NCBI GenBank assembly: GCA_037783545.1
Contig: JBBELK010001432.1
Coordinates: forward strand, 1-64,000
From: Henricia sp. BOLD:AAB3569
Taxonomy: Eukaryota > Echinodermata > Asteroidea > Spinulosida > Echinasteridae
Length of the DNA stretch: 64,000 bases
Direction of reading: 5' to 3'
In this document: piece by piece, positions 42,953-55,960 of the stretch
Numbering within the stretch: the stretch's first letter is position 1
Layout of the letters: each line of letters opens with the position of its first letter
Translations under genes and position numbers: made by a program
Notes under the pieces: model-generated
Told to the model about the DNA's origin: nothing
Database searches by the model: none
Seen by the model: only the letters and a program-made list of their open reading frames with translations

Positions 42953-43699
42953 GAACCTGGAACAGTTGCCTCACTCATTCGACCACTGAGTGTACTGGTC
43001 TCAAAGAGCCAGTTGGTTTCACAACTAAATCCCCTGCCCTTTTCTGATGTAATTTATCAGCACTTTATGCTCGGAGCTTTCCCAAGAACTCTGTTAAAAC
43101 CTGTGCTTGGGTGGACTTGAACCCACAACCTTCTGAATTCTAGAGCAGTTGTTTTTAACCTTTCAACCAATCATTACGCAGGTGTCAAAGGGCCAATTTG
43201 AATCATGGAAGTTGGTATCACAACTAATCTAGAGTAGTTGCCTCAACCACTTGACCACTCAGTGCGCTGGTATCAAAGGGCCAGTCTGAATCATGGAGCA
43301 GTTGGTATCACAACTGCCCTTTCTTGGTCAAATTTATAAGAACTGCTAAAAACATCAAAATGCGGTTGGGTGGGACTTGAACCTAGAGCAGTTGTCTCAA
43401 ATTATTCAACTACTCAGTGCATTGGTGCAAAAGGGTCTATTTGAATCGTGGAGCAGTTGGCATCACAACTAATCCCTTTCCCCTTTTTGACGATATTTAT
43501 TTTTGCTATGTGCTCAGCGCTTTCCCAAGAACTTTGTTAGAACCTTGTGCTTGGGTGGGACTCGAACCCACAGCCTTCTGCATTGTAGAGCAGTTGTCTT
43601 AACCACTCGCCCACTCAGTGAGCTGGTGTCGGACTGTCAGTTTGAATCATTAAAAACCAGTGCTTGGGTGGGACTCGAACCCACAGCCGAGCAGATCTT
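42953..43699 (-). repeat. tRNA-derived repeat array, duplicated copy
   Basis: This is the second copy of 38216-38962 within the tandem duplication. It starts directly after the 17-base filler that replaces the deleted segment. Confidence 0.85.
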
Positions 43700-44059
43700 T
43701 TAAGCACTTTTGTAAGGCACATTTTTGTATTTTCTTTTTTAATTACTAAAACATCTTTGAGCAAATTCCGCTCAAACTCCATAACATTTTCGGGCCTGTT
43801 GTCTGTTTTGGCACCGATTTGGCACCGTCATATTTAGTTAGATGATAGCATTTCTGCGGTTGTACCAGTGTGGATGAACTAGCTAAAATAAACCATCTTT
43901 TGTTTGGATCAATTCTGCTTTCATAAAATGCATTAAGTTCATTCATACCTCCACACATTTTCCACTTTAGTGTTAGATATTTGGTTTGAAGTCTTACATG
44001 TAGCTCTGATTTGTAAGTACCGTAACTTAGTTAACTTATATATTTTCTTTCCCTTTTAG

Positions 44060-44144
44060 TCTGTGGCTACTGTTCATATGCACCACCCATCATGTTGAGA
44101 TTTGCTGGGAGAAGAAATCTGGCCAGTGTTGACCTACAGTATCA
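44060..44144 (+). other. Exon-like segment, duplicated copy
   Basis: Identical to 39323-39407, including acceptor and donor, within tandem duplication copy 2. Confidence 0.25.
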
Positions 44145-44763
44145 GTAAGTCACAGTCCATTGTTCTGTTCATCTTTACTGCAAATCCATTTTGGGTCAAT
44201 TTTATGACAATAATTTTTTTTTTAAATCACAAGGGGTTAGTCCAGCAGTTATTTGCACAAATCGGCATAAAAATATATGACTTTTTAAAAAATATCTCAG
44301 AAATTATCAGGAAAACAATTTTTGCCCTGTTTTGGTACGTTTCAAAGTTAAATTCTGAATCTTTTTTGTCTTTGCTGAAAATCCATACTGATGTACCCCG
44401 GTAGGGTCGTCTCTACCATCCCAATCAACTCTGATTGTAAATGTAGCCTGCAGTTTATACAGTGAACACTCATTGGGGAAGATTCCACTACACATTCAAA
44501 TATTTGCGGAAATGCCTCTCATCTTGCATTTTAATTGCTCTACACTTCACCTGTTCACGTTAATTTCTCCAAAGCAGTTTATTTGTAAACTCCACCATGC
44601 GTGAGGCAATCCATGATTTTAAACAAATCAGATGTGAATCTTTGTAAGCAACCTAACGTGTCTTCATTTTTCGAGCCAAATTGAAAAATTCATCAACTTT
44701 TAATTTTCTCTAAACTTGCAGCATTTTATAACGTAGTCGTTATGTTTTCTTAATTTGTGACAG

Positions 44764-44873
44764 GTGACAAAGACGTGTGTGCCAAGCGATGTCGACCAGG
44801 AGCTGAATATTTTCAAGATCTGTTTTGGCAGACCTCACTGCATTGTCTTCAGAGTGGCCAAGATTGACCCACG
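44764..44873 (+). other. Exon-like segment, duplicated copy
   Basis: Identical to 40027-40136, within tandem duplication copy 2. There is no difference between the copies to test for coding constraint. Confidence 0.3.
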
Positions 44874-47005
44874 GTGAGCCCCAATATACTGGCATTTTCC
44901 AATATACACTCGTAACTGGGACGGCCTAAAATGTAACACAAGTGTCCGTCCCGGTTACGAGCGTATATTGGAAATTTGATCACAGGGTTTTTAGAAAGGC
45001 ATGTTGTCACACTATTTGTAACCCTTTTTGGGCCTAAGTTATCTCTTCAGAACAACTGAAACTTATTTCTTTTATTTTGAGACCAGACAAAGGTATTTTC
45101 TCGAAAATATGGTCTGTATTGCCAAAATGCCCTCTTTACTGTATAAAGTATCTCGAAAAGTTTTCGAAAAATGACCATTGGGCCTTCAGGAGTTGCAGTT
45201 TACAGGCATGCAACTTTTCCTCATCTGCACCATCGAAAATTAAAAAAACACTGTACAAAGTCGGAGATTTGTTTGCATTTCCCTTGTAACACAGTTGCAT
45301 GCCTGAGTTTACAGCATAGAAAAACATTATCTGATTCAACAAATATGGAAATGTTGCATTTGTGCCATCTGTAGATTTACTATACTGTTTAAAAACTTTT
45401 TACTTTCCCCCGAAGACACAAGTTGAAGAAATCAGGATGATTGAACCTTCTGCCACAGAGTTCCCAAAAAAACCCAAAGCAACTTTCCAACAAGAAGCTC
45501 TGCTGTCCAAGCCTCTCTCCAAAAACAGTTTGTAAACATTGAATCAACTCAACCTTCCATCTATCAGTCAGTCCCTAAGCACACAACTCTTCAGTGTCTC
45601 AAAAATGACTATCAGTTTGTAAACATTGAATCAACAGAAGAAAAAACCTTCTATCCATCCTACAGTCAGTTCCTAAGCACAACTCTTCAATGTCTCAAAA
45701 AAATGACTAACAGCTTGTAAACAAACAAGCTGTCCTAAATTTGTTCAAGCCTCTCTCCAAAAATTGATTAACAGTTTGTAAACATTGAATCCATCCCTAA
45801 GCACACAACTCTTCAGTGTCTCAAAAATGACTATCAGTTTGTAAACAAACCAAAACTTGCTCAAATTATTTTCTCAAAGAATGACTAACAGTTTGTAAAC
45901 ATTGACTTGTACTTAATATTCTTGTCTTCATTTAGCAACAACCAATTGTATTTATTTCTCTTGTAGCATTGTTAAAAATACTTTAACAAATATAGTAATG
46001 TTTGTAAACAATCTTATTTAAATAGTGTTATATAGTTAAAGTAACTTCCAAAGTCAAAATAAAAGTCACTGACAACAAAAGTTTCATTTGTAAACAAGTC
46101 TCATTTTATTCTGTACTCCAATAAGTAAACCAAGTAATATATTCAAGTAAAATGTCCATTAACTTAATTTATGCAAGGTCCTAATTGCTATTGTCTTTAC
46201 AGATAGCCCAGGGTTCGGTGGTCCAAATTTATAATTTAAAAATCGAACAGGGGTTGCCCCCTGTCCGATTTTCTAACGTATTCAAGTGGAGGTTTCCCTC
46301 CTCTACCTGTTAAAGAAAACATTAATAAAAATGGTGTACAAAGAAATACAATTAAAATGATTTATTAAACATTCACTGTAAAACAAGAAAATATAATTAC
46401 AAACGATAACTGCAATTTCAAGAAACAAATCAGTAAAACACAACATTTGTAACTTGGTAAATCACAATTAAGTTACATATTGTTAGTAACAACATGTTGA
46501 TAAACTGAAAAATTGACTTTCTCAAGTTTTCTGTCTACATACCCAATTGACTAAAAATACCATCGGCAATTTGTTCCAGATTACGACGTACCACGGCACA
46601 AAGACATCACTCACGAAAAGATTTAAAAACTATTCCGTCAAACGTCCAGAAGCAAAGGATGAGCATGCACAAACGAATGCCTTTGTTGGAGTTTATTTGA
46701 GTAGTCTGTGACTTGAATTAAGACCCAGGGACTTGTGGTGGACTTGGCTACAACCCTGCTTGCAGCCTCATGAGCTCCCATTTCTGAAAAAGAAAATTAC
46801 AAAAATTAATTTCAGATCAACACAATTTACAATGCATTTCATACCAAAACAAAATGATTTTTGAGTTAAATTTCTCATAACTTATTTGCCTAAAACAATT
46901 TACCAGTCGTACAAAAAAGTACCTTTTAGCTGGAAATCATGTGTAGCTTTTTGAACTGTATTATGTTCAATAAATTTCCTGTTGGTGAATACTTTTGCAT
47001 TAATA

Positions 47006-47223
47006 TAGCATGGAAGTCCTCTACAGGGGTCACCTTATATAATAATACAGCATTGGTCTCAAATTTACTTGAACATTTCTTTTTACAGGGAAAACATTTC
47101 TGTGACATTTCTGACGTCACACACGTAACATACATTTTTCCCCTGTAAAAAGGAACTTTCAGATAAATTTGAAACAAATGCTGTACTATTATAAGGTGCC
47201 CCCTGTAGATGACTACCATGCTA
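47006..47223. repeat. Inverted repeat, probable MITE
   Basis: TAGCATGGAAGTCCTCTACA (47006) is mirrored by TGTAGATGACTACCATGCTA at 47223. Arms of about 85 bp also share ACCTTATA..ATAGTACAGCAT-type sequence and CTTTTTACAGGG/CCCTGTAAAAAG. The loop contains TGACGTCA-like sequence. It lies just right of the tandem duplication. Confidence 0.75.
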
Positions 47224-47446
47224 AACTCCTCAAAAAAAGTTTGGAAAGTCAAGTTTGACTGACGATTTTTCTTTTGTTACTAAATCATTTCCCTTGAAAT
47301 TTGTATCATTGGAAAGCCGTGTTATTCCTCTTTACCGTGATGTGTCATTTGTTATGATTAATCGATTGGGGGATGTGTAGTATAGCGGAATACAGGGGTG
47401 GGTGGAAAGTGAAATGTCACAAAATTCACTGCTATTGTCATATTTC

Positions 47447-48055
47447 ATATTTTATTTTCTGGATGACCAGTCAATGTTAAATTCAAGGAATATCATCTAT
47501 GGGTCCTAAGCAACATTTCCTGCAATTTTAAGGAAAATCTAAATCATAACATTTTTGGCCAAAAATAAAAAAAAATCACAAGGGGTTAGTCCATCAATTT
47601 TTCTCAAAATTGGCCAAAAATTGACGTTTTTTAAAATGTCTTAGAAATGACTCATAATGAAAACTTAGCCTGTCTGGAACCTTATTTCTAAGAAAAATTG
47701 ACAATTTGGCAAAAATTCAACAAATTTTCTCAAAATCAATTTTTTTTCCAAATTCCATATTTTATTTTCTGGATGACCAGTCAATGTTAAATTAAAGGAA
47801 TATCATCTATGGTTCCTAAGCAACATTTCCTGCACTTTTAAGGAAAATCTAAATCATAACATTTTTGGCAAAAAATTAAAAAAATCACAAGGGGTTAGTC
47901 CATCAATTTTTCTCAAAACTGGCCAAAAATTGACGTTTTTGAAAATGTCTTAGAAATGACTCATAATGAAAACTTAGCCTGTCTGGAACCTTATTTCTAA
48001 GAAAAATTGACAATTTGGCAAAAATTCAACAAATTTTCTCAAAATCAAATTTTTT
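47447..48055 (+). repeat. Two satellite monomers in reverse orientation at the array's left end
   Basis: TTCTGGATGACCAGTCAATG at 47457 and 47768 shows that the first two copies are inverted relative to all later ones. Orientation switches at about 48049-48058 (AAATTTTTTTTGGCC), where AAATTTTCTCAAAATC meets TTTTGAGAAAAATT. Confidence 0.9.
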
Positions 48056-49515
48056 TTGGCCAATTTTGAGAAAAATTGATGGACTAACCCCTTGTGATTT
48101 TTTTAATTTTTGGCCAAAAATGTTATGATTTAGATTTTCCTTAAAATTGCAGGAAATGTTGCTTAGGACCCATAGATGATATTCCTTGAATTTAACATTG
48201 ACTGGTCATCCAGAAAATAAAATATGAAATTTGGAAAAAAATTCATTTTGAGAAAATTTGTTGAATTTTTGCCAAATTGTCAATTTTTCTTAGAAATAAG
48301 GTTCCAGACAGGCTAAGTTTTCATTATGAGTCATTTCTAAGACATTTTTAAAAACGTCAATTTTTGGCAAATTTTGAGAAAAATTGATGGACTAACCCCT
48401 TGTGATTTTTTTAATTTTTGGCCAAAAATGTTATGATTTAGATTTTCCTTAAAAGTGCAGGAAATGTTGCTTAGGACCCATAGATGATATTCCTTGAATT
48501 TAACATTGACTGGTCATCCAGAAAATAAAATATGAAATTTGGAAAAAAAATTGATTTTGAGAAAATTTGTTGAATTTTTGCCAAATTGTCCATTTTTCTT
48601 AGAAATAAGGTTCCAGACAGGCTAAGTTTTCATTATGAGTCATTTCTGAGACATTTTAAAAAACGTCAATTTTTTGCCAATTTTGAGAAAAATTGATGGA
48701 CTAACCCCTTGTGATTTTTTTAATTTTTGGCCAAAAATGTTATGATTTAGATTTTTCTTAAAATTGCAGGAAATGTTGCTTAGGACCCATAGATGATATT
48801 CCTTGAATTTAACATTGACTGGTCATCCAGAAAATAAAATATGAAATTAAAAAAAAAAATTGATTTTGAGAAAATTTGTTGAATTTTTGCCAAATTGTCC
48901 ATTTTTCTTAGAAATAAGGTTCCAGACAGGCTAAGTTTTCATTATGAGTCATTTCTAAGACATTTTTTTAAAAAGGCAATTTTTGGCCAATTTTGAGAAA
49001 AATTGATGGACTAACCTCTTGTGATTTTTTTAATTTTTGGCCAAAAATGTTATGATTTAGATTTTCCTTAAAATTGCAGGAAATGTTGCTTAGGACCCAT
49101 AGATGATATTCCTTGAATTTAACATTGACTGGTCATCCAGAAAATAAAATATGAAATTTGGAAATAAAATTGATTTGGAGAAAATTTGTTGAATTTTTGC
49201 CAAATTGTCAATTTTTCTTAGAAATAAGGTTCCAGACAGGCTAAGTTTTCATTATGAGTCATTTCTAAGACATTTTTAAAAATATCAATTTTTGGCCAAT
49301 TTTGAGAAAAATTGATGGACTAACCCCTTGTGATTTTTTTAATTTTTGGCCAAAAATGTTATGATTTAGATTTTCCTTAAAATTGCAGGAAATTTTGCTT
49401 AGGACCCATAGACGATATTCCTTGAATTTAACATTGACTGGTCATCCAGAAAATAAAATATGACACTTTAAAAAAAAAATTGATTTTGAGAAAATTTGTT
49501 TAATTTTTGCCAAAT

Positions 49516-50373
49516 AATTGATGCAACTGGAATAATTGATGCAACTGGAATAATTGATGCAACTGGAATAATTGATGCAACTGGAATAATTGATGCAACT
49601 GGAATAATTGATGCAACTGGAATAATTAATGCAACTGGAATTATTGATGCAACTGGAATAATTGATGCAACTGGAATTATTGATGCAACTGGAATAATTG
49701 ATGCAACTGGAATAATTGATGCAACTGGAATAATTGATGCAACTGGAATAATTGATGCAACTGGAATAAATTGATGCAACTGAATAATTGATGCAACTGG
49801 AATAATTGATGCAACTGGAACGATTGATGCAACTGGAATAATTGATGCAACTGGAATAATTGATGCAACTGGAATAATTGATGCAACTGGAATAATTGAT
49901 GCAACTGGAATAATTGATGCAACTGGAATAATTGATGCAACTGCAATAATTGATGCAACTGCAATAATTGATGCAACTGGAATAATTGATGCAACTGGAA
50001 TAATTGATGCAACTGGAATAATTGATGCAACTGGAATAATTGATGCAACTGGAATAAATTGATGCAACTGAATAATTGATGCAACTGGAATAATTGATGC
50101 AACTGGAACGATTGATGCAACTGGAATAATTGATGCAACTGGAATAATTGATGCAACTGGAATAATTGATGCAACTGGAATAATTGATGCAACTGGAATA
50201 ATTGATGCAACTGGAATAATTGATGCAACTGCAATAATTGATGCAACTGGAATAATTGATGCAACTGGAATAATTGATGCAACTGGAATAATTGATGCAA
50301 CTGGAATAATTGATGCAACTGGAATAATTGATGCAACTGGAATAATTGATGCAACTAGAATAATTGATGCAAC
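49516..50373 (+). repeat. 18-bp minisatellite block 1 inside the 310-bp array
   Basis: About 48 copies of AATTGATGCAACTGGAAT. On the left it joins a monomer at TTTTTGCCAAATAATTGATG and on the right at GATGCAACATTGACTGGTCA, so it replaces the monomer section between these points. Variant units (AAATTGATGCAACTGAATAA, GGAACGATTG, CTGCAATAATTG) recur about 288 bp apart, i.e. every 16 units, giving an inner higher-order period. Open frames such as repeated CINYSS arise only because 18 is a multiple of three. Confidence 0.95.
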
Positions 50374-51074
50374 ATTGACTGGTCATCCAGAAAATAAAAT
50401 ATGAAATTTGGAAAAAAATTGATTTTGAGAAAATTTGTTGAATTTTTGCCAAATTGTCAATTTTTCTTAGAAATAAGGTTCCAGACAGGCTAAGTTTTCA
50501 TTATGAGTCATTTCTAAGACATTTTAAAAAACGTCAATTTTTGGCAAATTTTGAGAAAAATTGATGGACTAACCCCTTGTGATTTGTTTAATTTTTGGCC
50601 AAAAATGTTATGATTTAGATTTTCCTTAAAAGTGCAGGAAATGTTGCTTAGGAACCATAGATGATATTCCTTGAATTTAACATTGACTGGTCATCCAGAA
50701 AATAAAATATGAAATTTGGAAAAAAAATTGATTTGGAGAATATTTGTTGAATTTTTGCCAAATTGTCAATTTTTCTTAGAAATAAGGTTCCAGACAGGCT
50801 AAGTTTTCATTATGAGTCATTTCTAAGACATTTTTAAAAAAGGCAATTTTTGGCCAGTTTTGAGAAAAATTGATGGACTAACCCCTTGTGATTTTTTTTA
50901 TTTTTGGCCAAAAATTTTATGATTTAGATTTTCCTTAAAATTGCAGGAAATGTTGCTTAGGACCCATAGATGATATTCCTTGAATTTAACATTGACTGGT
51001 CATCCAGAAAATAAAATATGACACTTTAAAAAAAAAAATTGATTTTGAGAAAATTTGTTTAATTTTTGCCAAAT

Positions 51075-51932
51075 AATTGATGCAACTGGAATAATTGATG
51101 CAACTGGAATAATTGATGCAACTGGAATAATTGATGCAACTGGAATAATTGATGCAACTGGAATAATTGATGCAACTGGAATAATTAATGCAACTGGAAT
51201 TATCGATGCAACTGGAATAATTGATGCAACTGGAATTATTGATGCAACTGGAATAATTGATGCAACTGGAATAATTGATGCAACTGGAATAATTGATGCA
51301 ACTGGAATAATTGATGCAACTGGAATAAATTGATGCAACTGAATAATTGATGCAACTGGAATAATTGATGCAACTGGAACGATTGATGCAACTGGAATAA
51401 TTGATGCAACTGGAATAATTGATGCAACTGGAATAATTGATGCAACTGGAATAATTGATGCAACTGGAATAATTGATGCAACTGGAATAATTGATGCAAC
51501 TGCAATAATTGATGCAACTGGAATAATTGATGCAACTGGAATAATTGATGCAACTGGAATAATTGATGCAACTGGAATAATTGATGCAACTGGAATAATT
51601 GATGCAACTGGAATAAATTGATGCAACTGAATAATTGATGCAACTGGAATAATTGATGCAACTGGAACGATTGATGCAACTGGAATAATTGATGCAACTG
51701 GAATAATTGATGCAACTGGAATAATTGATGCAACTGGAATAATTGATGCAACTGGAATAATTGATGCAACTGGAATAATTGATGCAACTGCAATAATTGA
51801 TGCAACTGGAATAATTGATGCAACTGGAATAATTGATGCAACTGGAATAATTGATGCAACTGGAATAATTGATGCAACTGGAATAATTGATGCAACTGGA
51901 ATAATTGATGCAACTGGAATAATTGATGCAAC
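51075..51932 (+). repeat. 18-bp minisatellite block 2
   Basis: Same flanks, length and variant order as block 1, displaced by 1559 bp together with two normal monomers. It differs by one fewer adjacent CTGCAATAATTG unit and by GGAATTATCGATG in place of GGAATTATTGATG near 51200. The block was duplicated as part of a larger unit and has since diverged slightly. Confidence 0.95.
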
Positions 51933-53499
51933 ATTGACTGGTCATCCAGAAAATAAAATATGAAATTTGGAAAAAAAATTGATTTGGAGAATATTTGTTG
52001 AATTTTTGCCAAATTGTCAATTTTTCTTAGAAATAAGGTTCCAGACAGGCTAAGTTTTCATTATGAGTCATTTCTAAGACATTTTTAAAAAAGGCAATTT
52101 TTGGCCAGTTTTGAGAAAAATTGATGGACTAACCCCTTGTGATTTTTTTAATTTTTTGCCAAAAATGTTATGATTTAGATTTTCCTTAAAATTGCAGGAA
52201 ATGTTGCTTAGGACCCATAGATGATATTCCTTGAATTTAACATTGACTGGTCATCCAGAAAATAAAATATGAAATTTTGAAAAGAAAAAAAATCGATTTT
52301 GAGAAAATTTGTTGAATTTTTGCCAAATTGTCAATTTTTCTTAGAAATAAGGTTCCAGACAGGCTAAGTTTTCATTATGAGTCATTTCTAAGACATTTTA
52401 AAAAACGTCAATTTTTTGCCAATTTTGAGAAAAATTGATGGACTAACCCCTTGTGATTTTTTTAATTTTTGGCCAAAAATGTTATGATTTATATTTTTCT
52501 TAAAATTGCAGGAAATGTTGCTTAGGACCCATAGATGATATTCCTTGAATTTAACATTGACTGGTCATCCAGAAAATAAAATATGAAATTTATAAAAAAA
52601 ATTGATTTTGAGAAAATTTGTTGAATTTTTGCCAAATTGTCCATTTTTCTTAGAAATAAGGTTCCAGACAGGCTAAGTTTTCATTATGAGTCATTTCTAA
52701 GACATTTAAAAAAAAAGGCAATTTTTGGCCAATTTTGAGAAAAATTGATGGACTAACCTCTTGTGATTTTTTTAATTTTTGGCCAAAAATGTTATGATTT
52801 AGATTTTCCTTAAAATTGCAGGAAATGTTGCTTAGGACCCATAGATGATATTCCTTGAATTTAACATTGACTGGTCATCCAGAAAATAAAATATGAAATT
52901 TTGAAAAGAAAAAAAATCGATTTTGAGAAAATTTGTTGAATTTTTGCCAAATTGTCAATTTTTCTTAGAAATAAGGTTCCAGACAGGCTAAGTTTTCATT
53001 ATGAGTCATTTCTAAGACATTTTTTAAAAAAGGCAATTTTTGGCCAATTTTGAGAAAAATTGATGGACTAACCTCTTGTGATTTTTTTAATTTTTGGCCA
53101 AAAATGTTATGATTTAGATTTTCCTTAAAATTGCAGGAAATGTTGCTTAGGACCCATAGATGATATTCCTTGAATTTAACATTGACTGGTCATCCAGAAA
53201 ATAAAATATGAAATTTGGAAAAAAAATTGATTTTGAGAAAATTTGTTGAATTTTTGCCAAATTGTCCATTTTTCTTAGAAATAAGGTTCCAGACAGGCTA
53301 AGTTTTCATTATGAGTCATTTCTAAGACATTTTCAAAAACGTCAATTTTTGGCCAGTTTTGAGAAAAATTGATGGACTAACCCCTTGTGATTTTTTTAAT
53401 TTTTGGCCAAAAATGTTATGATTTAGATTTTCCTTAAAATTGCAGGAAATGTTGCTTAGGACCCATAGATGATATTCCTTGAATTTAACATTGACTGGT

Positions 53500-55960
53500 C
53501 ATCCAGAAAATAAAATATGAAATTTGGAAAAAAAAATTGATTTTGAGAATATTTTTTGAATTTTTGCCAAATTGTCCATTTTTCTTAGAAATAAGGTTCC
53601 AGACAGGCTAAGTTTTCATTATGAGTCATTTCTAAGACATTTTCAAAAACGTCAATTTTTGGCCAGTTTTGAGAAAAATTGATGGACTAACCCCTTGTGA
53701 TTTTTTTAATTTTTGGCCAAAAATGTTATGATTTAGATTTTTCTTAAAATTGCAGGAAATGTTGCTTAGGACCCATAGATGATATTCCTTGAATTTAACA
53801 TTGACTGGTCATCCAGAAAATAAAATATGAAATTTGGAAAAAAAATTGATTTTGAGAAAATTTGTTGAATTTTTGCCAAATTGTCCATTTTTCTTAGAAA
53901 TAAGGTTCCAGACAGGCTAAGTTTTCATTATGAGTCATTTCTAAGACATTTTCAAAACGTCAATTTTTGGCCAGTTTTGAGAAAAATTGATGGACTAACC
54001 TCTTGTGATTTTTTTAATTTTTGGCCAAAAATGTTATGATTTAGATTTTCCTTAAAATTGCAGGAAATGTTGCTTAGGACCCATAGATGATATTCCTTGA
54101 ATTTAACATTGACTGGTCATCCAGAAAATAAAATATGAAATTTGGAAAAAAATTGATTTTGAGAAAATTTGTTGAATTTTTGCCAAATTGTCCATTTTTC
54201 TTAGAAATAAGGTTCCAGACAGGCTAAGTTTTCATTATGAGTCATTTCTAAGACATTTTCAAAAACGTCAATTTTTGGCCAGTTTTGAGAAAAATTGTGA
54301 TTTTTTTAATTTTTGGCCAAAAATGTTATGATTTAGATTTTCCTTAAAATTGCAGGAAATGTTGCTTAGGACCCATAGATGATATTCCTTGAATTTAACA
54401 TTGACTGGTCATCCAGAAAATAAAATATGAAATTTTGAAAAAAAATTGATTTTGAGAAAATTTGTTGAATTTTTGCCAAATTGTCCATTTTTCTTAGAAA
54501 TAAGGTTCCAGACAGGCTAAGTTTTCATTATGAGTCATTTCTAAGACATTTTCAAAAACGTCAATTTTTGGCCAGTTTTGAGAAAAATTGATGGACTAAC
54601 CCCTTGTGATTTTTTTAATTTTTGGCCAAAATGTTATGATTTAGATTTTTCTTAAAATTGCAGGAAATGTTGCTTAGGACCCATAGATGATATTCCTTGA
54701 ATTTAACATTGACTGGTCATCCAGAAAATAAAATATGAAATTTGGAAAAAAAATTGATTTTGAGAATATTTTTTGAATTTTTGCCAAATTGTCCATTTTT
54801 CTTAGAAATAAGGTTCCAGACAGGCTAAGTTTTCATTATGAGTCATTTCTAAGACATTTTCAAAAACGTCAATTTTTGGCCAGTTTTGAGAAAAATTGAT
54901 GGACTAACCCCTTGTGATTTTTTTAATTTTTGGCCAAAAATGTTATGATTTAGATTTTTTTTAAAATTGCAGGAAATGTTGCTTAGGACCCATAGATGAT
55001 ATTCCTTGAATTTAACATTGACTGGTCATCCAGAAAATAAAATATGAAATTTGGAAAAAAAATTGATTTGAGAAAATTTGTTGAATTTTTGCCAAATTGT
55101 CCATTTTTCTTAGAAATAAGGTTCCAGACAGGCTAAGTTTTCATTATGAGTCATTTCTAAGACATTTTCAAAAACGTCAATTTTTGGCCAGTTTTGAGAA
55201 AAATTGATGGACTAACCTCTTGTGATTTTTTTAATTTTTGGCCAAAAATGTTATGATTTAGATTTTCCTTAAAATTGCAGGAAATGTTGCTTAGGACCCA
55301 TAGATGATATTCCTTGAATTTAACATTGACTGGTCATCCAGAAAATAAAATATGAAATTTGGAAAAAAAATTGATTTTGAGAAAATTTGTTGAATTTTTG
55401 CCAAATTGTCCATTTTTCTTAGAAATAAGGTTCCAGACAGGCTAAGTTTTCATTATGAGTCATTTCTAAGACATTTTCAAAAACGTCAATTTTTGGCCAG
55501 TTTGAGAAAAATTGTGATTTTTTTAATTTTTGGCCAAAAATGTTATGATTTAGATTTTCCTTAAAATTGCAGGAAATGTTGCTTAGGACCCATAGATGAT
55601 ATTCCTTGAATTTAACATTGACTGGTCATCCAGAAAATAAAATATGAAATTTTGAAAAAAATTGATTTTGAGAAAATTTGTTGAATTTTTGCCAAATTGT
55701 CCATTTTTCTTAGAAATAAGGTTCCAGACAGGCTAAGTTTTCATTATGAGTCATTTCTAAGACATTTTCAAAAACGTCAATTTTTGGCCAGTTTTGAGAA
55801 AAATTGATGGACTAACCCCTTGTGATTTTTTTAATTTTTGGCCAAAATGTTATGATTTAGATTTTTCTTAAAATTGCAGGAAATGTTGCTTAGGACCCAT
55901 AGATGATATTCCTTGAATTTAACATTGACTGGTCATCCAGAAAATAAAATATGAAATTTA
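53500..55960 (+). repeat. Higher-order repeat, four 310-bp monomers (about 1217 bp), two copies
   Basis: Linked markers recur 1217 bp apart: GAGAATATTTTTTGAAT (about 53545 and 54762), the short deletion GAAAAATTGTGATTTTTTT (about 54291 and 55508), and GGCCAAAATGTTATG with one A missing (about 54622 and 55840). Confidence 0.85.

Larger units (their letters stand above)
42238..46977 (+). repeat. Large tandem duplication, copy 2 (4.74 kb, internally deleted)
   Basis: Nearly identical to copy 1 over 35198-35900 and 38216-42237. The differences I see are CCTAGGTG versus CCTGTG (2 bases), AAAGTCATG versus AAAGGCATG, and TCTCCAGTTTT versus TCTCGAAAAGTTTT. Copy 1 positions 35901-38215 (2315 bp) are replaced by a 17-base filler at about 42936-42952. 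Either copy 2 lost the segment or copy 1 gained it. Copies of the features annotated in copy 1 occur here at an offset of 4737-4740 bp. Confidence 0.95.

Noticed and set aside
49442..52020. Long frames encoding repeated CINYSS, FQLHQL or IPVASI
   Set aside because: These are the three frames of an 18-bp minisatellite on one strand. Frame openness follows from the repeat length, and the frames run into satellite sequence at both ends.
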